Source of the DNA: an uncultured Bacilli bacterium
GTDB lineage: Bacteria; Bacillota_I; Bacilli_A; RF39; UBA660
Direction of reading: 5' to 3'
Length of the DNA stretch: 22,363 bases
Assembly (NCBI GenBank): GCA_934085875.1
Contig: CAKOHQ010000019.1
Span: 1-22,363 of the forward strand
This document shows, piece after piece, positions 14,768 to 22,117 of the stretch. Under the pieces are notes generated by a model. It had not been told where the DNA came from. It made no database searches and saw only the letters and a program-made list of their open reading frames with translations. Both the position numbers and the translations under genes were made by a program. Within the stretch, counting starts at the first letter, position 1. The number at the start of each line of letters is the position of its first letter.

Positions 14768-15361
14768 CTACAAATTCTTTATAAAACTTTCTAACTTTTT
14801 CAAAGATTTTTTTCTAGGACTAATTTTTAATTTATCTTCCATGCTTATTTCTGCCAATGTTAATCCATTATCTAATTCAAATATTTCATCAAAACCAAAA
14901 CCATTTTTGCCTCTTGTACTATCACTAATCACACCATCTAATATAGATAAAAATGTTTCTTCATAATTTTTACTTTTTAATGCTATAACAGTTGTATAAT
15001 GACAACTTCTTTTTTCTTTATTTACTCCATCTAATTTTTTTATTAATTCTAAGTTTTTTGTATGATCATCAGCATCCATCCATCTTGCTGTGAACACTCC
15101 AGGAAATCCGTCCAAATAATCTATTGATATTCCAGAATCATCTGCAATACAAATATAATTTTCTCCTACTTGATTATATAAGTCCCTAACCTTTTCTAAT
15201 GCATTATCAATAAATGTATCTTGATCTTCATTAACAACAATTTTTTTATTTAACTTATCTTCCATTTCTTTTAAAGATAAAACATCATAATCTTTAAAAA
15301 TTTCCTTGATTTCTTTAATTTTACCTTTATTGCTACTTGCAACTAGAATTACATTATTCAT
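14768..15361 (-). CDS. rdgB: RdgB/HAM1 non-canonical purine NTP pyrophosphatase, 197 aa
   Basis: RdgB hydrolyses ITP, dITP and XTP to the monophosphates so that they are not built into DNA or RNA. Marks: VASSNKGKIKEIKEIF at the N-terminus, DTFIDNALEKV, the metal site ADDSGISIDYLDGFPGVFTARW, GKNGFGFDEIFEL, and the C-terminal SPRKKSLKKL, where the usual S-H-R is S-P-R. That change removes a residue generally conserved in the base-binding loop, so specificity may differ. The length is normal. The ATG follows GGTGATAAGAT. It is the first gene of a unit with the HD/kinase fusion. Confidence 0.93.
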   Translation of the reverse strand: MNNVILVASSNKGKIKEIKEIFKDYDVLSLKEMEDKLNKKIVVNEDQDTFIDNALEKVRDLYNQVGENYICIADDSGISIDYLDGFPGVFTARWMDADDHTKNLELIKKLDGVNKEKRSCHYTTVIALKSKNYEETFLSILDGVISDSTRGKNGFGFDEIFELDNGLTLAEISMEDKLKISPRKKSLKKLESFIKNL

Positions 15362-15384
15362 ATCTTATCACCACTTTCTCACTC

Positions 15385-15390
15385 ATTATA
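15385..15390 (-). promoter_or_regulatory. possible -10 box for rdgB
   Basis: A consensus TATAAT is present on the minus strand 24 nt before the rdgB ATG, but no convincing -35 is found at 16-18 nt upstream. The rest of the 15362-15464 gap holds only the terminator listed next. Confidence 0.35.
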
Positions 15391-15433
15391 TAATAGACCT
15401 TATAATTATTAAAGCAAAATAGCAATATTTAAT

Positions 15434-15462
15434 AAAAAAAAACCACCATAACCATAGGTAGT
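15434..15462 (-). terminator. Rho-independent terminator of the unknown four-gene operon
   Basis: On the minus strand, actacc and ggtggt form a 6-bp stem around a 9-nt loop, immediately followed by nine T (15442-15434). It starts 3 nt after the stop codon of the 101-aa gene. Confidence 0.7.
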
Positions 15463-15464
15463 CA

Positions 15465-15770
15465 TTAAATATTATAATTTATTAAATCATCAATAGAATT
15501 ATTCAATAAATATAAAAGCATGTTTTTATCTAATTTAGTAAAATTTTGCTTAACTAATGATAATGGTAAGAAAAATAAATCTATTCTATTTTTAATTACA
15601 TTATAAATATCTTCTACACCAAAATCTTTCAAATATTTTATAATTTCTTTAACGTTTCTCTTAGAAAAATTTAAATTCTTAAGAAGAACATTATCATAAG
15701 TATTAATTATATCTTTAATCTGATCATCACTTAAATCATATTCTTTGAGATAACTTAACACTTTCCTCAC
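15465..15770 (-). CDS. hypothetical helical-repeat protein, 101 aa (GTG start)
   Basis: The family is not recognised with certainty. The protein is two to three copies of a helical repeat. Residues 5-43 have YLKEYDLSDDQIKDII...NVLL, and residues 44-80 have YLKDFGVEDIYNVI...LFFLPLS. The spacing is L-x2-[FYG]-x-[LV]-x4-I-x3-I, then paired Leu/Phe. This looks like mTERF or other alpha-solenoid repeats, a resemblance read by eye. It overlaps the preceding gene by 35 nt. The GTG at 15770 is used because the frame is closed just upstream by TAG and no in-frame ATG exists near the start. It is the last gene of a four-gene operon and may act with its neighbours as parts of one scaffold. Confidence 0.6.
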   Translation of the reverse strand: MRKVLSYLKEYDLSDDQIKDIINTYDNVLLKNLNFSKRNVKEIIKYLKDFGVEDIYNVIKNRIDLFFLPLSLVKQNFTKLDKNMLLYLLNNSIDDLINYNI

Positions 15771-16410
15771 CCATTTCTAATAGAGGTTTTACAGCATTAA
15801 TAACTTCATCTATATCTGCCACATTATTTTTATATTTTAAACAACTAACAAACATATCCAAGTCTTTTTCTTTTCCTCTATAATTACATAAATTACGTAA
15901 TACTCTCTCTCTACTAACTACATGTACTCCAAAAGAATAAGTTCCTTCTTTATTTAAATATTTATTATCAAGTTCCAAAACTATATCCTTTATTACATTA
16001 TGGTCATTAAAAAGATTTTCTAAACGTACTTCGTCAAAGTTTTCATTAACAAACATTTTATCAAGTAAAACCTCTTCATCAGACGAAGCAACATCTATTT
16101 TACCATAAAATGATTTATCTTTGCAAGCTTTAGCTTCTCCATAAGTCTTTTGTATGTTAAGTCCTCTAATAAAATCTATATTATCTAAACTAAGTCCATC
16201 ACTTTTTTTCCATAATCCTTTTTCAATTAAATAATCTAATCTAAGAGGTAAAGATTGCATACCAAGTATTACATAACCATTATTATTACTATCATTAGTC
16301 AAATCAATACCATATCTACTTAAAACATGAATATTATCAAATACACAATGAGGATTAATAACTAGAATCCCACCTACATGTTCTAAAACATTTTTACATA
16401 TTGCCCCCAT
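15736..16410 (-). CDS. hypothetical protein with helical-repeat N-terminus, 224 aa
   Basis: Family not recognised. Residues about 8-66 carry a repeat like that in the adjacent genes: ILVINPHCVFDNIHVLSRYG, then IDL...YVILGMQSLPLRLDYLI. The middle is acidic and irregular (IDVASSDEEVLLDKM). The C-terminal part has FGVHVVSRERVLRNLCNYRG and a helical end. There is no signal peptide or membrane helix. The ATG overlaps the TAA of the upstream gene (TAATG), with GGAGGTAAG 7-8 nt before it, so the genes are co-translated. The three downstream genes together would add up to about 630 residues, so they may be a split version of a longer repeat protein. Confidence 0.6.
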   Translation of the reverse strand: MGAICKNVLEHVGGILVINPHCVFDNIHVLSRYGIDLTNDSNNNGYVILGMQSLPLRLDYLIEKGLWKKSDGLSLDNIDFIRGLNIQKTYGEAKACKDKSFYGKIDVASSDEEVLLDKMFVNENFDEVRLENLFNDHNVIKDIVLELDNKYLNKEGTYSFGVHVVSRERVLRNLCNYRGKEKDLDMFVSCLKYKNNVADIDEVINAVKPLLEMGEESVKLSQRI

Positions 16411-17324
16411 TAATCACTTACCTCCATTTTATTTAATCTATCCACTAAACCTTTATTAACATTAAAATCATTTATAAAGAAAATATCAAAATTAAGCATT
16501 TTCTTAAAATCCACACCATTTTCTTTAATTAAATTATAATTATTAACAAAATTATCATAATTACACATAACACAATTATATTTGCATTTGCTACTAACCA
16601 AATCTTTAATAAATATAGAAGGAATATTTGAAATAACTTTATTAATATTAGCATTTTCACTCATAAAAATTTTAATAATATTATCAACATTTTTTAAACT
16701 TGAATGAAGCATAATACTAATTAAAACATTTTTATCTTCTAATTTATCAAATAAAACTCTTCTCATACCATTATCAGTCTTAATACTAATAGCAAAAGCT
16801 TTAAATTTATCTAGATTAACATATTTACTTAAATCACTTAATAAATCTTTATCTATATCGTTTTCACTAACCTCTAAATAACTTAATACATCTTTTAATT
16901 TAACATCAATAGTATTAAAATTAATATCAGAAGTAATTGGTATATCTTGTGATTTGACTTTCTTATTCATCAAATAGATATTATACCTATTTAAATTAAG
17001 CATAATATCATACATAAGAAAATCTATACCTTTATTTATATTATTAACAATATCTCTTAGATAACCACTAACACTATCCTTTGTTATATCATATTTTTCT
17101 TTCAAATAATCATCCAATATACTACTTAAATCACATTTAGTAGCAATCTTACTAACTTCTTTATAATTAGTAATATATTGAATTTTATCAGTACGATTTT
17201 TAACATTATTTAAAATATTAATAATATTATCTATATTCTTCAAAATACTTTTATCATTTTCATTAGACTCTTCATATTTTTTAAACATAGAAAAATATTC
17301 TAATAATACATTAATAAATTCCAA
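16410..17324 (-). CDS. hypothetical helical protein with C-terminal repeats and a CX3CX2C cluster, 304 aa (TTG start)
   Basis: Family not recognised. It is largely helical and Asn/Lys/Asp-rich, with no membrane segment. The C-terminal third contains two repeat units resembling those in the next two genes: NINKVISNIPSIFIKDL (227-243) and NYNLIKENGVDFKKML...NDFNVNKGLVDRL (262-298). Between them lies C247-x3-C251-x2-C254. This spacing matches the radical-SAM cluster motif, but its C-terminal position and the lack of that fold make a structural metal site or chance more likely. The start is TTG 17324, supported by AGGAGG seven bases upstream, which overlaps the stop of the previous gene. It belongs to a four-gene operon of unknown function. 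Confidence 0.6.
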   Translation of the reverse strand: MEFINVLLEYFSMFKKYEESNENDKSILKNIDNIINILNNVKNRTDKIQYITNYKEVSKIATKCDLSSILDDYLKEKYDITKDSVSGYLRDIVNNINKGIDFLMYDIMLNLNRYNIYLMNKKVKSQDIPITSDINFNTIDVKLKDVLSYLEVSENDIDKDLLSDLSKYVNLDKFKAFAISIKTDNGMRRVLFDKLEDKNVLISIMLHSSLKNVDNIIKIFMSENANINKVISNIPSIFIKDLVSSKCKYNCVMCNYDNFVNNYNLIKENGVDFKKMLNFDIFFINDFNVNKGLVDRLNKMEVSD

Positions 17325-17331
17325 GATATAA

Positions 17332-17337
17332 CCTCCT
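17332..17337 (-). promoter_or_regulatory. Shine-Dalgarno deciding a TTG start
   Basis: AGGAGG on the minus strand (17337-17332) is seven bases before TTG 17324 and overlaps the TAG stop of the 320-aa gene. No ATG is in frame at a usable distance, so TTG is the likely start. Confidence 0.7.
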
Positions 17338-18298
17338 AACTTTCAATTTTTTTAATAACGTCGTAGCTATCTACTAATTCAAGTAAATCTTTTAAATTCT
17401 TCTCTATCTTAATAGCATCACTATCTTTATCTTCCTTTAACATCATTTTAGTTTCCTTATACATCTTATTCATTGTATCTAATATAGGAACCTTTTGATA
17501 TTTAACCAACATATCATTAGTTAAATTCATTTTTTCTAACTTTTCATCATCATAATCCATTATTTCTAAAGATGTTTTTAATATTTCACTAGTAATATTA
17601 TTAATTAAATTTTTTTCTCTAATCAAAATACTGTCAACAAACGATAATATTTCTTCATCACTATATTCTATAATATCATTCTTTTTATCAGCTTCACTTT
17701 TTCTAGCAAAATCTATATTTTTTTCACCAATATATTCTAAAATTTGCCACTTTTCACTAGTTATAATTCCACTCTTTTTAAGAACTTCATTAAATTCTTC
17801 TATATCATATATAGGTTTAATTAATTTATCATTTTTAAAATAACTTATATATTTCTTATATAAAGTATCACTTATTTTTAAACTATTATAATATTCTTTA
17901 TTATTATTATTAAAATCTTTTATATATTCTTTAATATATTTTATTTGTTCATTAAGCCAATTAACATATGTAGAAACTTGTTCTTTATTATCAACATCAA
18001 TTTCTCCATCACTAACCAGCTTTTGATTTACTTTAATACTAACACTTGCATTAAAGAAAATTCTCATTTTTTCTTCTTTTTCATCGAAATTAAATACTTC
18101 TAATATTTTCATGAAGTCATCTTTATCAAGTAAGGCCAAATCCTCCCCTTTTAAATCATCTATATCCTTTAACGTTTTCAATGTAAGCATATTTTTAACA
18201 TCATTTATTTTATCCATCTTACTTTGAAAATCTTTTAACTGCTCATCAACAGTATCTATTTTCTTAGATAACTCTGTTATAAAGGAATTGATATACAT
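17336..18298 (-). CDS. hypothetical coiled-coil protein, 320 aa
   Basis: Family not recognised. The protein is highly charged and helical throughout. The first 40 residues (ITELSKKIDTVDEQLKDFQ) read as a coiled coil. A middle section with many Asn/Tyr/Lys and ILEYIGEKNIDFARK (about 190-205) follows, then another helical, acidic C-terminus. No membrane helix, signal or catalytic motif is seen. The ATG (18298) follows GGGAGG at good distance. It is first gene of the operon, with a promoter at 18325-18353, followed by three helical-repeat proteins. A cytoplasmic structural or adaptor role would fit, but this is only inference. Confidence 0.6.
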   Translation of the reverse strand: MYINSFITELSKKIDTVDEQLKDFQSKMDKINDVKNMLTLKTLKDIDDLKGEDLALLDKDDFMKILEVFNFDEKEEKMRIFFNASVSIKVNQKLVSDGEIDVDNKEQVSTYVNWLNEQIKYIKEYIKDFNNNNKEYYNSLKISDTLYKKYISYFKNDKLIKPIYDIEEFNEVLKKSGIITSEKWQILEYIGEKNIDFARKSEADKKNDIIEYSDEEILSFVDSILIREKNLINNITSEILKTSLEIMDYDDEKLEKMNLTNDMLVKYQKVPILDTMNKMYKETKMMLKEDKDSDAIKIEKNLKDLLELVDSYDVIKKIES

Positions 18299-18324
18299 AA
18301 TATCTAGCCTCCCATACTATAAAA

Positions 18325-18353
18325 ATTATATCATATTTTTTATATGAAAACAA
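18325..18353 (-). promoter_or_regulatory. sigma-A promoter for the unknown four-gene operon
   Basis: On the minus strand: -35 TTGTTT (18353-18348), 17 nt, -10 TATAAT (18330-18325), 27 nt before the ATG at 18298. Confidence 0.55.
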
Positions 18354-18414
18354 TTGTTTTATCTAAGTTTCTAAAAAATTAAATATAATGCTAGTTTGTT
18401 TAATAAATATATAT

Positions 18415-18420
18415 TATAAT
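18415..18420 (+). promoter_or_regulatory. -10 box for the plus-strand pair
   Basis: TATAAT lies 19 nt upstream of the ATG at 18440, with AGGAAGTGA between. A -35 at 17-nt spacing is weak (tagttt). It is divergent from the promoter at 18325-18353. Confidence 0.4.
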
Positions 18421-18439
18421 ATTTTTAGGAAGTGATTAT

Positions 18440-18856
18440 ATGACAACCTTAAAACCAAAAATAAAAACTATAAACCCACTACCTTCCGTAGAAAAGAAAA
18501 AAACAAATCCATTAAAAATACTAATAATACTAGTAATTATTCTTATAATAACACTTGTTATTTATTTAACATATAACGAATTACTACCATACATTAATGC
18601 AGTGAACATAAATAAAATAGTAGGCAAAAAAACAAATATTACAAAATGTAATACTAAAGACTATATCATAATAAACAAAGATAGGTCATATACAATGAGT
18701 TTAACAAACAATAACTGTATAACTAACTACTATGAAGGAAATTTATCAATAAAAAGCAATACAATAACTTTTACTAAAACAATCAAAGGAACAATAGACA
18801 ACAATTATAACATTATAATTAACAACAATATATTTGAGGATGATAAAAATGAATGA
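18440..18856 (+). CDS. hypothetical membrane-anchored extracytoplasmic protein, 138 aa
   Basis: Family not recognised. A short cytoplasmic Lys/Pro-rich tail (1-25) is followed by a hydrophobic helix (about 26-46, ILIILVIILIITLVIYL). The extracytoplasmic domain is of short beta-like strands (DYIIINKDRSYTMSLTN, YYEGNLSIKSNTITFTKT, NIIINNNIFE). This pattern resembles small lipocalin-like domains that measure a strand-rich barrel, but that is by eye only. Two Cys (TKCNT and NNCIT) could form a disulfide. The ATG follows AGGAAGTGA. It overlaps the next gene by 8 nt. The two are on the opposite strand to nearly everything else in the window. Confidence 0.65.
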   Translation: MTTLKPKIKTINPLPSVEKKKTNPLKILIILVIILIITLVIYLTYNELLPYINAVNINKIVGKKTNITKCNTKDYIIINKDRSYTMSLTNNNCITNYYEGNLSIKSNTITFTKTIKGTIDNNYNIIINNNIFEDDKNE

Positions 18857-19112
18857 AGAAATAAATGACATATTAAATAACATAGACTTTGACAACAATA
18901 AACTTATTAAAATAAACAATAATTTATATTTAACAAATAATCAAATAGATATTCTTAAAAGATATAACATTGAATATGAAACATCAAATAGTCTAAGAGA
19001 TTTAATGATTAAAATAGAAGATATTTTAGATTATGAAGAAGATATACCAGAACTAGAAGAGTTATTAGATAAATTATCTGAAAGAAATTATTATGAATTT
19101 ACAAACAAATAG
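18849..19112 (+). CDS. hypothetical small acidic protein, 87 aa
   Basis: Family not recognised. It is an acidic, helical, cytoplasmic-type protein (MNEEINDILNNI; LYLTNNQIDILKRYNI; ILDYEEDIPELEELLDKL). The start is set at ATG 18849, because GAGG (18836-18839) is at correct distance. Upstream in-frame TTG (18834) and ATG (18840) overlap that site. It overlaps the stop of the membrane-anchored gene (ATGAATGA), so the two are co-translated and probably function together. A terminator follows its TAG directly. Confidence 0.65.
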   Translation: MNEEINDILNNIDFDNNKLIKINNNLYLTNNQIDILKRYNIEYETSNSLRDLMIKIEDILDYEEDIPELEELLDKLSERNYYEFTNK

Positions 19113-19138
19113 AATGTTTAAATAATATTCTATTTTTT
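19110..19138 (+). terminator. terminator of the plus-strand pair
   Basis: tagaat (19110-19115, including the stop codon) pairs with attcta (19127-19132), followed by six T (19133-19138). The stem is short and AT-rich. It faces the smpB terminator convergently. Confidence 0.55.
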
Positions 19139-19159
19139 AAATTTCACATTATAAAGCAT

Positions 19160-19186
19160 AAAAAAATACTAGTAAACACTAATATT
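19160..19186 (-). terminator. Rho-independent terminator after smpB
   Basis: On the minus strand, aatattagt and actagtatt form a 9-bp stem (one G-T pair) with a GTTT loop, followed by seven T. The smpB TAG is in the stem. Confidence 0.75.
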
Positions 19187-19606
19187 TTTATTTTCTCTTT
19201 TTAAATCGCGCTCCTTAATACTTTCTCTTTTATCATATAATTTTTTACCCTTACATAATCCAAGAAGTATTTTAGCATAATTTCCTTTAAAATATAATTT
19301 AAGTGGTATTAAACTATATCCATCTTTCATTACTTCACTTTTTAATTTAACGATTTCATTTCTTTTTAATAAAAGTTTTCTTTCTCTTCTTTCAGGAACA
19401 TTATACCTATTACCCTCTTCATAAGGAGCAATATACATATTTATAACAAATACTTCATCATTTTTAATTCTAGCATATGTATCTTTTAAATTAGCACTAC
19501 CTTTTCTAATTGATTTAATTTCTGTGCCAGATAAAACTATACCACATTCAATTTCTCTTTCAATAAAATAATCAAAATATGCTTTTCTATTCTTTATCTC
19601 CATCAT
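19169..19606 (-). CDS. smpB: SsrA-binding protein SmpB, 145 aa
   Basis: SmpB binds tmRNA and delivers it to stalled ribosomes for trans-translation. Marks: RKAYFDYFIEREIECGIVL, SGTEIKSIRKGSANLKDTYA, the HINPYE-like region FVINMYIAPYEEGNRYN, RRERKLLLKR, GYSLIPLKLYFKGNYAKILLGLCKGKKLYDKR. The basic tail KERDLKRENK enters the mRNA channel. The start is ATG 19606, with GGTGGGGG (19620-19613) upstream. A longer in-frame reading to 19657 would add residues not typical of the family. It overlaps the rnr stop by 20 nt. RNase R degrades the mRNA released by this same pathway, so the pairing is functional as well as conserved. Confidence 0.96.
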   Translation of the reverse strand: MMEIKNRKAYFDYFIEREIECGIVLSGTEIKSIRKGSANLKDTYARIKNDEVFVINMYIAPYEEGNRYNVPERRERKLLLKRNEIVKLKSEVMKDGYSLIPLKLYFKGNYAKILLGLCKGKKLYDKRESIKERDLKRENKNISVY

Positions 19607-21701
19607 TTTTATCCCCCACCAACTCAAAATCAATAGTTCTAGCTTCTTTACTAGCACCTACAACCTTTACACGTACTTTATCACCCAAAGTATAACGTTT
19701 CTTAGTATTTTGTCCAATCAAACATAATAGTTCTTCAACATAATTATAGTAGTCTCCTTTTAAACTATTTACATGAACTAAACCTTCAATTAAATTATCT
19801 AATTCAACAAATAATCCAAAAGATTCTACGCCACTTATAACACCATCATATTCTTCTCCAATATGTTTTTCCATGTATTCAGCCATTTTCATATCATCAA
19901 CTTCACGTTCTGCATCAACACTAGCTTGTTCTCTTTCACTAGCTTGTCCTGCAATATAATCTAAGTTAGCATTATAATAATCAATAGTTTCATTATCAAT
20001 TTTATTTTCATATAAATATTTTCTTAATAATCTATGAACTTCTAAATCTGGATAACGCCTAATAGGTGATGTAAAATGAGTATAACATTTGCTACCTAAT
20101 CCAAAGTGTCCTATATTATCTTTTTGATAAACAGCCTTTCTCATACTACGTAATAACATACTAGAAAGTATTTTATATTGAGGAACATCTTTTAATTGAT
20201 TTAATAATTTTTGCATACTTACTGGAGTTAAATCCTTAACTTTTCCATTAACTTTATATCCAAGTAAACTAACTAATTTTAAGAATTTATCAATCTTATC
20301 AGCATTTGGTACATCATGAACTCTATAAATAAATGGTAAATTCATATTATAAATGTGTGTTGCAACTGTTTCATTAGCAGCAATCATAAAATCTTCAATC
20401 ATACGTTCTGCATCTTCTCTAACTCTTTTTTCTATTCCAACAACATTTTTATCTTCATCAACAATAATCTTTGCTTCATCTAAATCAAAATCTATATATC
20501 CTCTTTTGATTTTATTTCTACGTAATATATGAGCTAACTCATTCATTTGTTTTAAAACATCACTAAATTCTTGATAACTAGAATCAACAATATTACGCAT
20601 AATAATATCATTAACTTTCTTATAAGTCATTTTCTTTCTAGACTTTATAAAAGATGGAAATATATCATAATCTACAACATTACCTTCGTTATTTATTTTC
20701 ATAACGCAAGATTGTGTAAGTCTAACAACTCCTTCATTTAAAGAACAAATACCATTTGATAATTTATGAGGAAGCATAGGTATAACACTATCTGCCAAAT
20801 AAGAACTAGTACCACGACTTAAAGCATCTTTGTCAAGATAACTATTTTCAGTAACATAGTATGAAACATCGGCAATATGGACTCCTAAAACATGTAACCC
20901 ATTTTCAAATTTATAGCTAATTGCATCATCTATATCCTTAGTATCATCACCATCAATTGTAAAAATTACTTCATTAGTTAAATCTGTTCTTCCCTTTAAT
21001 TCATTATCACTTACAAAATTAGGTATAGCATCTGTTTGTTCCATTGCCTTTTTACTAAATTCTTCATAAATATTATATTTATAAGCAACTAACTTAATAT
21101 CTACACCAGGATCATCTTTATGACCTATAACAGTAGTAACTCTTCCCATATATTTATTCTTAGACATTTCTTTAATAACACTAACAATAACTTTAGTACC
21201 CTCTACTAATCCATTAGTACTCTTAGAATCTAACTTAATATCTAATTTTTTATTCTTATCTTCTAATTTAACAAAAGGTTTATTATTAACAAAATATATT
21301 TCACCAATCAAATTACTTAAATCTCTATTTAAAACTCTAAGTACTCTACCCTCAGTTTTACCATGATTATTAATTATTTCAACTAATACTCTATCATCAT
21401 TAACAGCACCATTAATATTATCCTTATCAATATATATATCTTCTCCATCTTTAACAATTAAAAATCCAAAACCTTTTTTATTCAAAGACAATACTCCAGA
21501 TTTTAAACTAGGACAATTCTTAAATAAAATATATTTATTCTTTTTAGTTTTATAAAGAATACCATCTTTTTCTAATTCACATAAAAGATTATTTAATCTA
21601 CTTAAATCTTCTGGACTAGTTAATTCTAATAAATCATTAATTTCTATAACATCAAGTGCTTCATATCTGTCACTCATTACATTAATTATTTGTTCTTTCA
21701 T
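19587..21701 (-). CDS. rnr: ribonuclease R, 704 aa
   Basis: RNase R is a 3'-5' exoribonuclease that unwinds and degrades structured RNA and works with SmpB/tmRNA. Domains in order: an N-terminal winged helix (about 1-65, LDVIEINDLLELTSPEDL); cold-shock/OB domains (GVLSLNKKGFGFLIV and following); the RNB catalytic domain with the Asp cluster TIDGDDTKDIDDAIS, GVHIADVSYYV and HFTSPIRRYPDLEVHRLL; and a C-terminal S1 domain (YDGVISGVESFGLFVELDNL). The Lys-rich tail of longer homologues is almost absent. The ATG follows GGGTATGTGATATT. A -10 (TATAAT, 21729-21724) right after the secG terminator suggests its own weak promoter. It overlaps smpB. Confidence 0.97.
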   Translation of the reverse strand: MKEQIINVMSDRYEALDVIEINDLLELTSPEDLSRLNNLLCELEKDGILYKTKKNKYILFKNCPSLKSGVLSLNKKGFGFLIVKDGEDIYIDKDNINGAVNDDRVLVEIINNHGKTEGRVLRVLNRDLSNLIGEIYFVNNKPFVKLEDKNKKLDIKLDSKSTNGLVEGTKVIVSVIKEMSKNKYMGRVTTVIGHKDDPGVDIKLVAYKYNIYEEFSKKAMEQTDAIPNFVSDNELKGRTDLTNEVIFTIDGDDTKDIDDAISYKFENGLHVLGVHIADVSYYVTENSYLDKDALSRGTSSYLADSVIPMLPHKLSNGICSLNEGVVRLTQSCVMKINNEGNVVDYDIFPSFIKSRKKMTYKKVNDIIMRNIVDSSYQEFSDVLKQMNELAHILRRNKIKRGYIDFDLDEAKIIVDEDKNVVGIEKRVREDAERMIEDFMIAANETVATHIYNMNLPFIYRVHDVPNADKIDKFLKLVSLLGYKVNGKVKDLTPVSMQKLLNQLKDVPQYKILSSMLLRSMRKAVYQKDNIGHFGLGSKCYTHFTSPIRRYPDLEVHRLLRKYLYENKIDNETIDYYNANLDYIAGQASEREQASVDAEREVDDMKMAEYMEKHIGEEYDGVISGVESFGLFVELDNLIEGLVHVNSLKGDYYNYVEELLCLIGQNTKKRYTLGDKVRVKVVGASKEARTIDFELVGDKNDGDKE

Positions 21702-21723
21702 AATATCACATACCCTTTTAAAA

Positions 21724-21729
21724 ATTATA
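21724..21729 (-). promoter_or_regulatory. possible -10 box for rnr-smpB
   Basis: TATAAT on the minus strand, about 23 nt before the rnr ATG. The hexamer 17 nt upstream (TAGTAT) is a poor -35 and lies in the secG terminator hairpin. Alternatively rnr is served by read-through from secG. Confidence 0.35.
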
Positions 21730-21734
21730 CCATT

Positions 21735-21766
21735 AAAAAAGCATAAATACTATAATATTCATGCTT
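21735..21766 (-). terminator. Rho-independent terminator (or attenuator) after secG
   Basis: On the minus strand, aagcatgaata and tatttatgctt form an 11-bp stem (one G-T) with a 6-nt loop, followed by six T (21740-21735, the first two of which close the stem). It separates secG from rnr, two genes often co-transcribed in Bacillota. Confidence 0.75.
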
Positions 21767-21778
21767 AAAAGTGTAAAC

Positions 21779-21994
21779 TTATTTAATATATAATATAAAT
21801 GATATTATAAAGAATACAGCACCTAAAACAGCAGTTAATCTAGTAATGAATAATTCTGATCCTCTCTCTTTTTGTTTAGAAAATAAATCAGCATTACCAC
21901 CACTTATTATTTGTGCTCCATTGCTAGCCTTATTACTTTGTAATAAAACTAATACTATTAATAATATCGAAACAACCATTAATACAGTTTCCAT
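21779..21994 (-). CDS. secG: protein translocase subunit SecG, 71 aa
   Basis: SecG is the small non-essential subunit of the SecYEG translocon. It has two membrane helices: VLMVVSILLIVLVLLQSNK (4-22) and LTAVLGAVFFIISFILYIK (53-71). They are joined by the conserved cytoplasmic loop with the Gly-rich ISGGNADLFSKQKERG. The length is as expected (about 75). The ATG follows GGAAGGTGATTAA. The order secG, rnr, smpB is the classic Bacillota arrangement. Confidence 0.95.
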   Translation of the reverse strand: METVLMVVSILLIVLVLLQSNKASNGAQIISGGNADLFSKQKERGSELFITRLTAVLGAVFFIISFILYIK

Positions 21995-22088
21995 TTAATC
22001 ACCTTCCGTAAATTCAATAAATTTCAATAACTAATTTATCATATATTTACCTATATTTCAATAAATAAATAACAAAATACATAAATTT

Positions 22089-22117
22089 AATCTATCATAC
22101 AAAAATTAAATTGTCAA
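22089..22117 (-). promoter_or_regulatory. candidate promoter for secG
   Basis: On the minus strand: -35 TTGACA (22117-22112, full consensus), 17 nt, -10 TAGATT (22094-22089, weak). The leader would be about 90 nt. Its -35 coincides with the -35 of the divergent promoter at 22111-22139. Confidence 0.45.

Noticed and set aside
16569..16586. Radical-SAM enzyme call for the 304-aa protein
   Set aside because: The three-Cys spacing fits, but it is C-terminal, sits within helical repeats, and no other radical-SAM motif is visible.
18321..18353. AT-rich near-palindrome (tcatattttttatatga) as a regulatory site or terminator
   Set aside because: It is mostly the spacer of the minus-strand promoter and is of a kind expected by chance at this base composition.
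19607..19657. Upstream extension of smpB by 17 residues
   Set aside because: The strong GGTGGGGG site points to ATG 19606, and the extra residues are hydrophobic and not part of the SmpB family; they are the rnr C-terminus read in another frame.
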